Shown piece after piece: positions 22,815 to 35,334 of a stretch of 64,000 bases of DNA. The position numbers and the translations under genes are program-made. Position 1 is the first letter of the stretch. Each line of letters starts with the position of its first letter. The DNA is from Bretschneidera sinensis (taxonomy: Eukaryota; Streptophyta; Magnoliopsida; Brassicales; Akaniaceae), in contig CM043700.1 in assembly GCA_023935145.1 (NCBI GenBank), positions 67,311,120 through 67,375,119 of the forward strand, read 5' to 3'. A model generated the notes under the pieces. The model searched no databases. It was not told the origin of the DNA and saw only the letters and a program-made list of their open reading frames with translations.

Positions 22815-23055
22815 CTTCAAATTTCTATCCTCCGAGGAGGCAGTGCCGAGCTATTCGGCCTCATTGGAGTACATATTTCTCGTCTAAGGAGGTAGCATCG
22901 AGTTATTCGGCCTCCTTGAGGTATGCATTTCTCCTCCGAGGAGGTAGCACTGAGCTATTAGGCCTCGTTAGAGTATACATACTCATCTAAGGAGGTAGCA
23001 CCAAGCTATTATGACTCACTAGAACACACATTTCTCTTCTGAGGAGGTAATGCCT
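22815..23055 (+). repeat. 52-bp tandem array in element E
   Basis: About four units contain 'gaggaggtagca(c/t)(c/t)gagctatt(c/a)ggcctc' and 'gta(c/t)(a/g)cattt(c)tc', with a period near 52 bases. They lie between the hairpin array and the 3' LTR. Function unknown. Confidence 0.75.
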
Positions 23056-23059
23056 CACC

Positions 23060-23541
23060 ATCAATCCTCCTCGAGGTCATATCATTCAAAAAGGGTAGAA
23101 CCGAACTACCCCTCAGTTTGCTCGAATAATTCGGGCAGTCATTCTCTATTTTGCAGTACCCGAGTACCCATACAATTTCAGGCATGGTCTCAACTGCACA
23201 ACACTACAAACAACCTACTTTCTCAACTGTATAACTACGCCTAAGGAAATGAATTTCATCATCGAGAAAATTCCCCATCCAATAACACAATGACACGTGG
23301 TGCTCGCCACAGACAAAATGATAAATTCATGGGCAAAGTTCCCCATCTAGTAATACGATGACACATGGTGCCCACTGAGAGCAAAATGGAAATCCTATGG
23401 ACTAGACCGACTGACCGATCAAAAGGCTATATTTGGACAAGGATATAATGGTAAATTCACACCGAAATTCTAATACTGCTTATGGATAAACTATATATCA
23501 TTTAAATATAGCTTATTATGGATAAGCTTCCTACTTACAAA
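23060..23541 (+). repeat. Element E 3' LTR, first part (start uncertain)
   Basis: Sequence left of element A that continues at 58230. It includes two copies of 'atgacac(g/a)tggtgc(t/c)c' about 64 bases apart (near 23290 and 23350). Where the LTR begins is not clear because the 5' LTR is missing; no strong polypurine tract was recognised. The TSD of element A (ACAAA) ends this part. Confidence 0.5.
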
Positions 23542-24448
23542 TGTTGGGAAATCACTTTGGAGATGCCTAGGTGATGATCTTCCAAACACGCAAGTCTAGA
23601 ATGACTTGTAAAGATGAATTGGAAATAGAAACAGAAATCAAAGAAAGGAAAGGATACGACAATTGTTATCGAGGTTCGGCAATAGCCTATGTCAATGTGA
23701 GTTCCTCTGAACTCTCTGCACTAAATAATGGTTCTTTACAAATACAACAACCCTCTCCAAGAAACTCAAGTTCTTGAAGAACCAAAGAAGAAGAAGTAAA
23801 AGAAAGTGATAAGAACTAACCCTGAAATTTTCTGTGGAATTTTCCCAAGAAAATTCCCCTTACAAGCCCTTGAATCTCCTTTCTATTCTACAACTCTTTC
23901 TAAACAACTAGCCTTTACAATAAGTCTCTCTTGTTTTGTGTCTTTGCACTCTTACAATTGATCTCACTTTCAATCACAAGTTATTCCTCACACTTATGGA
24001 GATTGAAGCTAGGTGACCCTTTATATAGTGCACCAACTTCTTGACCCATCTTGAGGATCAATATCCACACTTAGATCTTGAGGACCAATCAACCTTAGCC
24101 CTCAATCAATTCTAAGTGATCCTGTGCATTTTTTTCATGCCTTACGCACCATTTGAAATGCTGAAACATAAGCATCAGGTGTGCCTCGTGTTGAGGCTTG
24201 GAACAGGGCGTGTTAAGGCTTGGAGCTTTGTGCTGAGGCTTGGATTGGGCTGGGCTGCGGCGCAGACAAAGGCACCCTCTTCATCCTTTCTGGGCACCGC
24301 GGCATAGGGGAGGCTGAGCCGCGGTGCATACCTCCTCCAGGTTTTCTCTTTTGCTGGTGGCCGCAGCGCACACCACCTGGGTCGCGGCGCACAACTTGAC
24401 CTGATGATGAATTTCAACTCTCGTTTAATCCTTAAACAAATACCAACA
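23542..24448 (-). repeat. Element A 3' LTR
   Basis: 907 bp with TG...CA ends. On the minus strand it begins TGTTGGTATTTGTTTAAGG right after the purine-rich CAAAGGTAGAGAT (24461-24449) and ends GTGATTTCCCAACA. A TATA-like 'ctatataaaggg' (rc of about 24029-24040) marks the likely promoter. Its U5 end is related to that of element B, while the U3 parts differ. Confidence 0.88.
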
Positions 24449-24529
24449 ATCTCTACCTTTGTCTAAGTGATTAAATCCGAACCCATTGTGCAAAGAACTC
24501 AGGATCCAAACTCAACTTGAGTCACCACA

Positions 24530-25985
24530 TCAACTGACTCCAATCCTAAGAAGTCCAAGGCAATGATTGAACTTACTTAGAGGTAGAACCTTGGTGCCTA
24601 AATCTATAGGATTTTCCTCCGTGGCTACCTTGTCCACATGAATGCATCCTTCTGTAACATTTTCTTGAATGAAATGATACCGAACATCCATGTGCTTTGT
24701 CCTCTCATGGAACATCGGATTCTTACATAAGTGCAACGCACTTTGGCTATCCGAATACACCACCACCTGCTCTTTAAGGACCTTCAACTCTTCCAACAAC
24801 CCTTTGCACCACATAGCCTCCTTAATGGCTTCCATTGCCGCTATATACTCAACCTTGGTTGTTGAGAGTGCTACCACCGGCTGCAACTAAGCCTTTCAAC
24901 TTATACAACATCCGTTTAAGTTGAAGAAGTAAGAGGTAATCGATCTTCTTTTATCCCGGTCTACTCAATAGTCCGAATTCGCATAACCCTCAAGATAGAT
25001 GGACTTATCCCTCTTCTCATAAATCAGCCTTACTTCTAGGCTTCCCATCAAGTACCTCAGCAACCACTTCATCCCAAGCTAATGCTCCTTTCCGGGATTA
25101 CTCATAAACCTACTGAGGACACTTATTGCATAAGAAATATCAGGTCTAGTGCTTACCATGGTGAACATAACTAAACCAATAGCACTAGAGTAAGGGACAT
25201 TTTCCATTTTCTTCTTCTTCGCCTCCAATCTCGAACATTGATCGCTGGAGAACTTGAAATGGCTAGCAAGGGGAACCTTAATTGGTTTTCTATCTTCCAT
25301 AGAGAACTTAGATATTATTTTCTCTATGTAGGAAGTTTGAGAAATCTTCAATCTGTTATTCTGTGCATGTCCAAGATCCTTTCCCAGATTATATTCATCC
25401 CAAGGATCTTCTGTGCATGGCCAAGATCCTTCATCTCAAACTCCGAACCGAGTTAAGACTTCAATTCTTCTATCTTCTCCTTGCTGTTCCCAACCAACAG
25501 CATATCATCGATATAGATGAGGATGATCACCACTTCCTCCACCTTGTGCCCCTTGTAATACAAGCACGAATCATAGTAGCTCCTCATGAAACCTAGGTTG
25601 GTTACAAAGGAATAAAACCTCTTATTCCATTGCTGAGGTGATTGTTTCAGGCTATAGAGAGATTTCTTCAATTTGCACACCAACTCTCTCTGCCTTCCTT
25701 CCTCATAGCCATCGGGTTGCCTTATGTAGATGGTCTCATCAAGCTCTCCATGCAAGAACGCTGTCTTTATATCCATTTGCTCGATCTCCCAATCAAATTG
25801 GACCAACATAGCCAATACTATCCGTATCGTCTTGTATTTCACAATTGGTGAGAATATTTTGGTGAAATCTATGCCTACTCTTTGTGTGAACCCCTTCACC
25901 ACCAGCCTAGCTTTATACAGGACTTCATCCCCTGGAGTGTTTCCTTCTTTGATCTTTTAGATCCACCTACAATCCATAACTCTCT
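24530..25985 (-). pseudogene. Element A reverse transcriptase and RNase H
   Basis: The stretch 25902-25453 reads MVKGFTQRVGIDFTKIFSPI, EQMDIKTAFLHGELDE, KKSLYSLKQSPQQWN and IYIDDMLLVGNSKEK; YIDD is the copia RT active site. 25351-25079 continues SQTSYIEKIISKFSMED and VSTRPDISYAISVLSRFMSN. 24886-24530 is RNase H: PVVALSTTKVEYIAAMEA, VVVYSDSQSALHL, FHERTKHMDVRYHF and LSKFNHCLGLLRIG. The frames are separated by stops. A small tandem duplication around 25360-25425 ('tctgtgcatg.ccaagatcctt' twice) disturbs the RT-RNase H link. Confidence 0.88.
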
Positions 25986-26332
25986 GTTTTTCTAGTTTGG
26001 GCACCAATTCCCAACAGTTGTTCTTCCTCAAAGAATCCATTTCTTCCTCCATAGCTAGTTGCCACTTTGGTGACTCCTAACATTCCATGGCATCCATGTA
26101 AGTTTCTGGTTCAACCTCTCCTTCTGTCCAAGGAGCTACTACATTAGCATCCGCAAACCCATATCTCAAAGGTGGTCTGACCACCCTCCTTTCCCGATCC
26201 CTTGTGAGCTGGTAGTCATTTTGACTTACTGCATCAACCTCTTCTAGTTCAGCCTCCTCTTGAGTATCCTAGGCATGGCCTTCATTAATGGGCTCTACCT
26301 GGTCTGAAGCCCTCTCGACTTCCTTGCTTCAC

Positions 26333-27300
26333 CTAAACTGAATTTTTCTTGATGCGATGCTCCACAAATTCTGGGCTGGTTTGCTCACCAGCCCCTGCAG
26401 GGTTAGTTTTCTCCAAATAGGGAAATAACAATTCATTAAAAATAACATCCCTACTTATTATGAGTTTCATTCCTTTTGGTTCTAAAGACCACAACCTATA
26501 CCCCTTAACCCCATCACCATACCCTAGAAACACACATTTTCTAGACCTAGGGTTAAGTTTATCATCCTTTTGATGTGCAAGTGCAACACACCCAAAAGTC
26601 CTAAGGTTGCTCAACTCAGGGGGTTTTTCACTCCACATCTCCATGGGAGTCTTGAGCTCTAAAGCTCTAGAGGGTGATCTATTTACCAAGTATGTAGCAG
26701 TAGACACAGCTTCCCCCCAAAAATATTTTGGTAATCTGGATCCTATTAACATACATCTAACCTTTTCCATAAGGGTCCTATTCATTCTCTCAGTAACTCC
26801 ATTTTGCTGAGGTGTTTTTACAACTGTTCTATGTCTTAAAATGCCATTTAATTCACAGAATTTATCAAAATCCTTATTACAAAATTCTAAGCCATTATCA
26901 GATTGTAAAGCCTTAACTACCCTACCCGTTTGAGTCTCCAGCAACTTTTTTCACACCACAAATTTATTCAAAGCATCTGATTTATTTTTAAGCAAATAAA
27001 CCCAAACCTTTCTTGAATAATCATCAATTAAAGATAGAAAGTAAAAGTTATCTCCCTGTGTTGGTGTTCTTGCTGGTCCCCAAAGGTCCGAATGAATATA
27101 ATCAAGAATTCCCTTAGACTTGTGCACTCTGGTGTTGAAGCTGACCCAGTGTTGCTTCCCAAGAACGCAACACTCGTAGAAATCCAATTTCTCCACTTTG
27201 TCACCACCAAGTATACTATCCTTGCTAAGAACTTACAGGCCCTTTTCGCTCATATGTCCCAAGTGAGTGTGCCAAAGGGTTGCCTTATCTATCTCAACCA
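26333..27300 (-). pseudogene. Element A integrase
   Basis: 27436-26951 gives LWHTHLGHMSEKGL and the zinc-binding ECCVLGKQHWVSF, then YIHSDLWGPARTPT with the first catalytic Asp and SLIDDYSRKVWVYLLKNKS. After a one-base shift near 26950 the frame 26944-26333 has ALQSDNGLEFCNKDF (second Asp) and PQQNGVTERMNRTLMEKVRC (Glu), so the DDE triad is readable. The C-terminal part reads CVFLGYGDGVKGYRLWS. A second copy of this region lies at 37912-38990. Confidence 0.88.
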
Positions 27301-28545
27301 TCAAGCTTGATACTTGATCCTTGATTTTTGTCTCTCCGATCATCTCATAGAGTCCATCTTTTATTTCTGCTTTGTCACTATCAAAGATCCCTTTGTCACC
27401 TTGATCTTTTTTTCTTCTGCTTTGTATGAATACCATATGGAATTAAGCTACCCCAATGAGATCAAATTCTTCTTCAAATCCAAAAGATACCTCACATTCC
27501 GCAGCAGCCTTGTGACTTCATCAAACATCCTCAACTGGATGTCTCCTATCCCCCTCACTTGGCAAGAAGTGTCATTCCCCAAGAAAACCCTTCCATCATT
27601 GATTTCCTTGAAATTCTTAAACCAATCCTTGTGAGGGCACATGTGATAAGTGCACCCGATATCCAAGATCCATTTCTCACTGCCTTGCCTCCTGCTCACA
27701 TTTGAACACACAACAAGAACATCATCTTGTTGTTCTCCCTTGGCAACCGAAGCCTCTCTATTCTTTGTATGGATTCCTCCTCTCTCATCCCACATCTTCT
27801 TCTTGCAATCTTCCTTGAAGTGGCCCTTCTTATTACAATAGAAGCATCGCTTCCCTTTAAACTTCGATTTGAAGTGCGATCTCCCATGGCTCTGCTCTCT
27901 ACCTATTGATTTCTCCTAGTAGTTTCCATGAATGCTACTGCCATTCCGAGTTGCTGGCCTTCCTCTAACGAACAGTCCTTCTCCACTTGATGCTTCCCTC
28001 ATCTTGGCTTTGAAATCATGAGCCCTAATAGCATTAATCATGATTTCCTTGGTTAGTGTATCTTTTCCATATTCAATTGCATTAATTAAACTTTCAAAAC
28101 AATCAGGAAGAGAATTTAACAAAATAACAGCCAATTGTTCATCCGGGAACTTTATACTACAACTAAGCAAATCTTGAACTAGTTTGTTAAACACATCAAG
28201 ATTATCTTGCAACTCTTTATTAGGATCCATTTTAAAAGCAAAGATTTTTTTAAGAAGATAAATTTTATTAGGGAGAGTTTTGGTAAGAACAACTCATCTA
28301 GTTTCTTCCATATGACAACTGGATCTTCCGAGTCTCTGCATTCCCGACATGTGCAAGAAAATGGTGTTGTACACCATCTTCTTTATCTCAATCCGCTCGT
28401 CTTTCGTGATACTTGCTGGAAAAGCGTCATCTTCTCCAATAGCCAAGTCTACCTTCTGTTGCATAAGAACAACCTTGATCTTCCGCTTCCAAAGGGCATA
28501 GTCTCCCTTTCCATCAAACTTCTCAACAATGAAATTTGAAGCCAT
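27301..28545 (-). pseudogene. Element A gag and protease
   Basis: The start at 28543 (MASNFIVEKFDGKGDYALWK) is the usual copia Gag beginning. After IFLHMSG the frame is lost through a small deletion relative to element B and yields QRLGRSSCHMEETR before a stop. Gag text resumes at 28230-27916 (ELQDNLDVFNKLVQDLLSCS, LPDCFESLINAIEYGKDTLT). The CCHC knuckle in the next frame reads CFYCNKKGHFKEDCKK (about 27850-27795). Protease follows at 27795-27448 with WILDIGCTYHMCPH, where the usual D-T/S-G is D-I-G. The same gag frameshift occurs in the second copy (39148-40140). Confidence 0.85.
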
Positions 28546-28591
28546 TTTGCGGAGAAAATCCCAGATTTATACAGCACCCACAATTGGTTTT

Positions 28592-29798
28592 TGTAGACTG
28601 AGGTTTCAACCCAAGAAGAGGGGTGAATTGAGTTTTTAAAAACTTTCGTGGAATAAACACAAGTTTATAAAAACATATAAGCAACAAGCAATTAAACAAG
28701 TAATGGGCTGTAAATAAAGAGTTTAAGGATTAGAGAATGCAAACTCAGATTATAGTGGTTCGATAATATTGGATTCATTCCGACCCTACGTCCACTCTCT
28801 TCAAGGAACCTACTTGAAGTAATCTACTAAGAAACTTAGTCGTACAACTTCACTGGTGTTGTACAAACCTTATAATCCTTTCCTCTCAGAAGCTATCCGC
28901 TTCCTCTCAGAAGTAATCCTCTTCCTTTTGGAAGTAATCCCTTTACAAAAGATGCTGTAAAGTAAATGGTAGAGAGACAGAAAGTGAAAGCTTATACAAC
29001 TGAATAATGTCTCTCTTTCAAAGTAAAGCTTGAATAATGGCTCAGCAAGAATATTTCAAAGAGTAAATGACTTGATTGTGTGTGTTCTTCTCTTTTGAAT
29101 ATCTCCAGCTCTCTATTGAATGCTCAATAGAGTGGGTTTATATAGCCATCAATTAATATGGTCATTAGGACTTTAATTTGAAATGATTATGCCTTTAAAA
29201 GAACAGATTTTGAGTCCAACGGTCATATTTTTTGAACTACCAGTCGACTGTATCGAGATACCAGTCGATTGGGTTCTCTTAAAAATTCTTGTTTTTAAAG
29301 CTTCTGGGGTACCAGTCGACTGTCGACTGGGTTAACCTTACCAGTCGACTGGGGACTGTCTGTCCATTTTACCAGTCGACTGGTATGTTCAATCCAGTCG
29401 ACTGGGGACTCACTGTCCATTTTACCAGTCGACTGGGGACTTATTGTCCCATATACCAGTCGACTGGTATATGTACCCAGTCGACTTGGTTGTCTTCCAA
29501 CCCAGTTTTTCTGTTTTTGAAAAGTGTTTAACTTATAAACGTTTATTTAAAAAGTCTTATTTAAAAAAACATTTTGTGTGCGAGCCATTGGACAAGCTGT
29601 ACAAGTGAGACTTACACTGGTTTTAACACCTTAGACCTATAATAGTTCTTCAGTCTTCACTTGAAAGATTGATTCGGTTTGAGTTCTTTTGCCTTGATCC
29701 TTGGTTGAATGCTTATGTTGCTTACTAAACTTAGATTGCACTGTTAGTATAATGACAATTGCATTTTATCATCATTAAAATACAGGTAAGGGTCAACA
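28592..29798 (-). repeat. Element C 3' LTR, duplicated copy 1
   Basis: 1207 bp from TGTAGACTGAGG to GGGTCAACA on the plus strand. On the minus strand it is preceded by AAAAAGGGGGAGAT (29812-29799), a good polypurine tract. It lies in A just upstream of gag, with left flank GTTTT. Its U3 holds about ten copies of CCAGTCGACTGG or near versions (29240-29490). It shares details with copy 2 (40185) that differ from the 5' LTR at 50473. Confidence 0.88.
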
Positions 29799-30479
29799 AT
29801 CTCCCCCTTTTTGATGATGACAAAACTAATAATGTGAAAACAATTTAAAAAACTAAGTGTTGGGTTTTTCAGAAAAATCGGACAGAGTTTCCTCTGTTTT
29901 TAGAGTAAAACCACCCTGTAAACAAGTAAACACAGTTTATGTATTCAACTCAACCAATCAATATCAAACCCAACCAATCAAGGAATCATATCTCATATTC
30001 TTTGGAGCAGTGCTCGCCCTAAATCTATGTATTGGTTTCTGTTTACTTAGTTTTTCTCGTTTTCTCATTTTTCTCCCTTGTTTCGACAACAACAACCAAA
30101 GGGGTCAGAAACTAAAAAATAAGCTACTTAGCTACCATAGTCATCTAGAGTATGCCTAAACAAACTTGTACATGAAAATTTGGCTTCATTCAGAGTTCGG
30201 GAGCCTTCCTGAGAAGAACTGAAAGTTTCATACAAGCATAACCAGTTTCAGAGCATATATTTGAATAAAAACAGTTAGAAACTATGCAAGCATATCACAA
30301 ATAGGTGCATGAAATAGGCTAAACATAAAGCATCATCTTATACATAGCAAGTCTATACAAGAGCAGGCTTCATAGAGCCGAGACATAAGTAAAGATGCAC
30401 AATAGAAATGTCCGTGCTACGAACTAGGAACTGAAAAACGCTAAGTACATCATAAGTAAAACTCTATAGAGACTCAAGG
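29799..30479 (-). other. Element C 3' non-coding region, copy 1
   Basis: Sequence between the PPT and the end of the extra ORF. It is nearly identical to 41380-42065. It contains 'gatgatgacaaaactaata' next to the PPT. No coding sequence was recognised; the frame 29857-30159 has no family features. Confidence 0.6.
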
Positions 30480-31500
30480 AGCGAGAGAGTCCGAGCCTTC
30501 ATGAATGAGATCCCGTATCTCAGCTAGAGAACTCTCAGTATGCTCTCGATGTAGCTCGAAATCATCCCGTAAATGCTCGATGGAGGAGCTTAATGTCTGG
30601 AACCCGGACTGCATGGTCAGCTGGAGGCTCGTGATAGCCTAAAGTAGATTGCCATACCCAGCCTGGCTAGTACTCGAGTCACCAATGGGAGGTGCTCGGA
30701 TATCTGTGTCCACGTCATCAGTAGTAGCAGCAGCCTCCTCATCATCACTGCTCTCACCCTCCCGAATCCGTATGTGCTTTATGGCCTTCGAATAGATGAT
30801 GCCGTCATGGACCGTGCATCCCATCTACTTCAATGATGAGACATTGATGATGTCCTTTGACCAGATATCCTGAGCTTTGGAGGCAGGAAGAGGCACCCAG
30901 AAGTGCTAGAGTATAAGTGTAATGAGTATCCCGTAGGGTAGACACCCCGAGTCGCTCGCTTCGTCATTAATCATGTTGGCGAGCAGCAGGGATTTATATT
31001 TTAAGTGGTGCCCTATTTTAAGGCACAAAATCAATACTGTATCTATCTTAGATAGATACCCCCGACTCCCTAGTCTCGGGTGGATGGTCCAGCTCACTAT
31101 CAGGTTGAAAAATTTTGAGTCTTGGTGCATATCATTACATGCGTGAAATGTAGTGGGTCTGTACACATAGTTAGGGTCACCCCTGACTATCTGACAGGCC
31201 TCTTCGACATCAAAATTTTCTGGCCATCCATCCAGACTCCATTGAATCCCTTCTACAGGGATCCTCAATATGCTCATGAGGAGGTCAGTGTTGACCTCAA
31301 ACACCATACCCATGACACTGGTTTTGAATCTCAGAGCCAGTTGACTGGGTTTCACCAGGTTCGCATAGAACTGGTGAATCAGTCTTGGGTAGTATTTTTC
31401 ATGTACTCTGACCAATGGGGTCAAGTGTATTGCCTCAAAGGCTGGCAAGATATCGAAGTTGCCATGACGAATAGAGTCGAAGTCGACGACTCTACCCGTC
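30480..31500 (-). pseudogene. Element C extra ORF (C-terminal part), copy 1
   Basis: An extra ORF after pol is typical of SIRE-type copia elements. From the D insertion point the text reads RVVDFDSIRHGNFDILPAFE, then YPRLIHQFYANLVKPSQL, VMGMVFEVNTDLLMSILRI, GDPNYVYRPTTFHACNDM and SGCLPYGILITLIL. This matches the layout of the 'putative plant transposon protein' domain. The tail 30824-30480 is acidic (GESSDDEEAAATTDDVDTD) then coiled-coil-like (GFQTLSSSIEHLRDDFELH). Stops at about 30906 and 30827 break it in this copy. Its N-terminus lies only once in the window, at 44627-44411. Function unknown. Confidence 0.7.
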
Positions 31501-32760
31501 TGTCGCGCGTTTATTTACCTAAATAAATAAGCAAATAATCCCACTCGTTTTACTTTCAAGTGCATAAGGTCAACAATAGTATAGTGTGCGAATGCAAGAT
31601 CATCTCCACAGGGATTGGTAAAGTTCGGTTTTAGAATTAGTTTCTTCAAAGTAAAAAGAAGGAAATAACTGTTGAATATGATTTAATAATAATAAAGACA
31701 TAAGACTTTGATATCCACCACTAGTCATACTTCCCCAATGTGTAATGTATCAGTGCACTAGCCTTACCATGTATACCTAATGGTCGCCAACCTAAGGGCA
31801 TCGTATCTACTCCTTAAGCTATTGATTTCCCTAAGCAACGAGTTAGGCATGGTATCTACTCTAACTCTTTTCTTTCTCGAGGGATTCAGCATGGTATCTA
31901 CTGAGTTGTTCCTAAAGAAAGCATAAGGGCTATGGAAATCGACAACCACATGAGACCTAGGGGATGGTATCTACTCCCGGTTTCCCATGTTGATTAACCC
32001 AAGAATCTGGTGTGGATATCTTTTGTTACTATTGTTAGACCCAGGACTCGGTCATCCAAATTGATCTAACTAACCAATCCATACCACATGCAGACGTCGG
32101 CCATACACATACATATGAGGAATTTAAATAAACACAGGCATTAATCAAGTTCAGCAACATAATAAAGGCTATTGGCAAAGATAATCAATGAATAAATATA
32201 TGGGAAAGCATAACTAGGGCTTCAATCAAGCTCTATAAAGAGTTAGTTACACATACTATCTAAGATAAACATTATACATAAACTAAACATAAAGGGAAGA
32301 ATAAACTCGAGAGAAGAGGTGTCAATTCTCTCCTAAAGCTTACACTCCAAGCTAAAGTAAAAGATAAAAGAAAGGATCCCCAAGAAATTATTCGATGATT
32401 TGTGTGTGCTTTACAAGTGTATTTATAGGGCTTGAGTAATCCTAGCAAGCTTTGGAAACCCGAACTTTCAAAAACACAAAACCTCTTTTATTTCCAAAAC
32501 TGGTTCTACTGTTTTACTGTTCACGCCCGTACATGTGCGCTTGATCACATATAATAGTGCGATCGATCGCACTTTGACCAGAAGCTGCTCCAGGATTTTC
32601 AGGTTTCTTCCTTTAGGTGCCAAAAGTGCTTCTTTTTATCCGGGACCCTATAAAAACATGTGAAACACATAAATGAAGTAAAATGGACTAAATTAACATA
32701 ACTAAGGACCTAACAAATGTAAATAAAGAGGCTTAAAAATGAATATTTAAGCACTTATCA
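31501..32760 (-). repeat. Element D (Athila-like) 3' LTR, copy 1
   Basis: 1260 bp, TGTCGCGCG...CTTATCA on the plus strand. On the minus strand it follows GTTTGGGGGTG (32771-32761), a strong polypurine tract, and begins TGATAAGTGC. Left flank CCGTC (31496-31500) is the TSD; its partner is found beside the duplicated copy at 44411-44415. Near 32535-32573 it has two copies of a GCG(A/C)TCGATCGC palindrome-like motif; copy 2 has about six. Confidence 0.85.
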
Positions 32761-34129
32761 CACCCCCAAACTTACATATTGCCAGTCCCTTAACAATACA
32801 AAACAAAAACTAAAATGAAAAATAACAGCATACAGATAGATCCAATGTTCATAGTGTTCACAAAAGTTTTAGGTCTTCACACAATACTATGATATGCATT
32901 CATGAGCAAGCTTAACAAATATAAACATATCTTTGCAATGAATAAGAGTTTTGAACGCAAATCACTTTCGTGAGGCAATTTAAGACATCACAAGTTTGAC
33001 TTTAATGTGTGGTGAACTAGCATATAAAAGATTAGGTTTCCAAATAATTCTAATGTGTAGTGTTTCGATGACTCAAGATTCACCCAATTTCCTATTAGAA
33101 TCAACAAAAATGGCATAGATTTTCTTCTGTTATTTTATTTGTGAGATTTTTGCCAAGTTAGTTTCCTTAAGCTTTCTATTTGACTCGTGTAACGAGTGTT
33201 TAGCCAATGACTCCCAAACCAGATGGTTTTAGGGCATTAGGTGTAAAGACACCCCTAAGGACTTACTAACTCGAGTAAAAAAGGCTACGAAACTAACTGG
33301 TCTCAATGCTACCAATTAGAATTTTTACCTTTTGACGTGACACTCACTGCTTACTGAGGCAAGAGGGCCAGTTACTCAGCAGAAAGTTATTTTTAATGAT
33401 CTTTTGTGAGCAAAATTTTTTTCACCTTTTGACGTGACACTCACTGCTCACTGAGGCAAGAGGGCCAGTTACTCAGTGGAAAGTTTGTTTTATTAATCAT
33501 TAGGAGCATTTTCTTTTTGAGCAATAACAATTTTTTTTCTATTTTCTTATGCCAAAATGTTAATCTAATAGGTCATCTGGTTCATAGTCAAGCAAAAGAA
33601 ATATACGAATCAAAATTACATGTCATACCCCACACAACTAAGTGCTAATGTGCTCGTGTTAGTTCAGATCAAACTTGTGAATCCTTAAATTCCTAAAAGG
33701 AAGTGATCTAGGTTCAAAACTTAATTATTGGCCAAGGTGTTAAGCTCACTAATGAAATCAAATCATATCGTTTGTTTAGATCACCCAAAATTTTATTAGA
33801 ATAGAATGAACATGCATTTATCTATTAAAAAAAAGGGACATAGTGAGTGTGTCCCCATACCTCCAAACTTAAATTGCACATTGTTCCCAATGTGTGAATA
33901 GCATGGAAGGAGCTGACCTGGGAGATGGAGAACTATATGGCTGGCATGGCTCGTAGCACGCCCCCAAACTTCAACTGGATGCACTCACTCTGTCCTTGAA
34001 AAAGAAAGACAAACAAACATAAAATAGAAAACAAGTAATAATAAACAGCTATAGAAAAGTAAACTATGAAATACTAAGAATAAAATAAAATAAACTATTA
34101 AAAAGGATATGCTTTGGGGTGCCTCCCAT
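32761..34129 (-). other. Element D 3' non-coding region with an internal duplication
   Basis: Between the LTR and the extra ORF. It contains a direct repeat of about 65 bases (about 33325-33390 and 33422-33486: 'ccttttgacgtgacactc', 'gaggcaagagggccag'). The end near the ORF has 'gggtgcctcccataagcgc', a motif common in Athila elements downstream of their last ORF. No coding sequence seen. Confidence 0.6.
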
Positions 34130-35310
34130 AAGCGCTAAGTTTAACATCTTCAGCCAGACGTGGTACCCTCTCACTGCTGATCATCAGGTGGTGCAATCGA
34201 AGACGTACCGGGTGCCGGAGGTAGGCGATCAAGAATAGCCTGTAGCATAGCCTTCTGTCATGCAAACTGTGCCTCCAAACTATCTATGAGCTGATGCACG
34301 AGTGTGGTAGCGGCAGAGACCTCACCTCGAAAGGAGGACAATTCAGCTAGAAAGTGTTGGGACTCTATGGGTCCCATGTTCGAATGGTCCTCCTCTCACA
34401 CTGGGCTAAGTATAGGGGTCTCGGTCTCCGTACGATCCTCCTCAACTCTCTCAGCTGCAGGAGTAGGTGTTGGGAGTCCTCGAGGCATGTGCGAGAAGCT
34501 ATGTGTCCACTGAGCCTTCCCAAAAAAGAGATGCTCTCGCACTGGTCCGTCATTGGTGGTCCCCTTAATCCCTTTCTTCTTGAGTATATAAGAGAGTAGG
34601 AACGGGAAATGGAGGCCCCATGCATTAGCCATGGTGGTCTGACGGCCATAGACATGATCCCAGAATTTATGCAACTGGCTCCATATAACAGCTGGAATAG
34701 AGTACCAGTGACCTCTGTGGAAGGCATATAAGGTCTGTAGAAAGTAGTCTCTCCGCTATGTCTTATGCCCCAATAGGCACACATTGCGCTGAAGGATGGT
34801 GTCTACGAGCCAAAGTCGTAGAGGCAACTTTGACCGGCTTGCTGCGTTGTTGTGCCTATTAGCTTACTAGCTAGCGCACATGTCCTCCATGATCTCAGAC
34901 AGGGCAAAGGACTCCGGCTGCTCCTCGATATTGGTGTCCTCTGAAGGGGACTCGTCAGAGCAATGAAGAGTAGTGGCAATGTCGGCACTAGTCACCTCTA
35001 CGGGTGTGCCCTGGACTAAATAAGTTAATTCTCCCGGTCTGCTGCAGTCAAAGGATAGGCTCACATAGAACTGGACTACGAGCTGGGTGTATGCAGTCGA
35101 GCAAACCGGCTTGAAAAGCCTCTTTAACCCTCGATGTCTAAATGCTTGGACTGCCCATTGAGTGGCGTCCATATGTTTGAAGACGTCATCGATGGCAAAA
35201 GTAGTCTCAAATAATAGCTCTCGTTACTTGATGCTGGGCTGGGATGACGGGGCACGGTTGCTTGAAGAACGAGAAGTGGAGGCAGATAGTTTGGACATGT
35301 TGCTACTAGT
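34130..35310 (-). pseudogene. Element D extra (env-position) ORF
   Basis: Start at about 35300: MSKLSASTSRSSSNRAPSSQ, a stop, then RELLFETTFAIDDVFKHMDA and 35172-34867 QAFRHRGLKRLFKPVC, LVVQFYVSLSFDCSRPGEL and LVQGTPVEVTSADIATTLHC. After a stop the text goes on in another frame (SRSKLPLRLWLVDTILQRN; 34674-34396 HKFWDHVYGRQTTMANAWGL, LHFPFLLSYILKKKGI). The pattern 'GLxRLFxPVC ... FYxSL ... VxGxPVEVTxxxI' is that of the 'putative plant transposon protein' domain, which occupies the envelope position in Athila-type elements. No signal peptide or membrane segment is obvious. Broken by several stops. Confidence 0.65.
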
Positions 35311-35334
35311 TTCTGCCAATTTTGTTATCGATCT

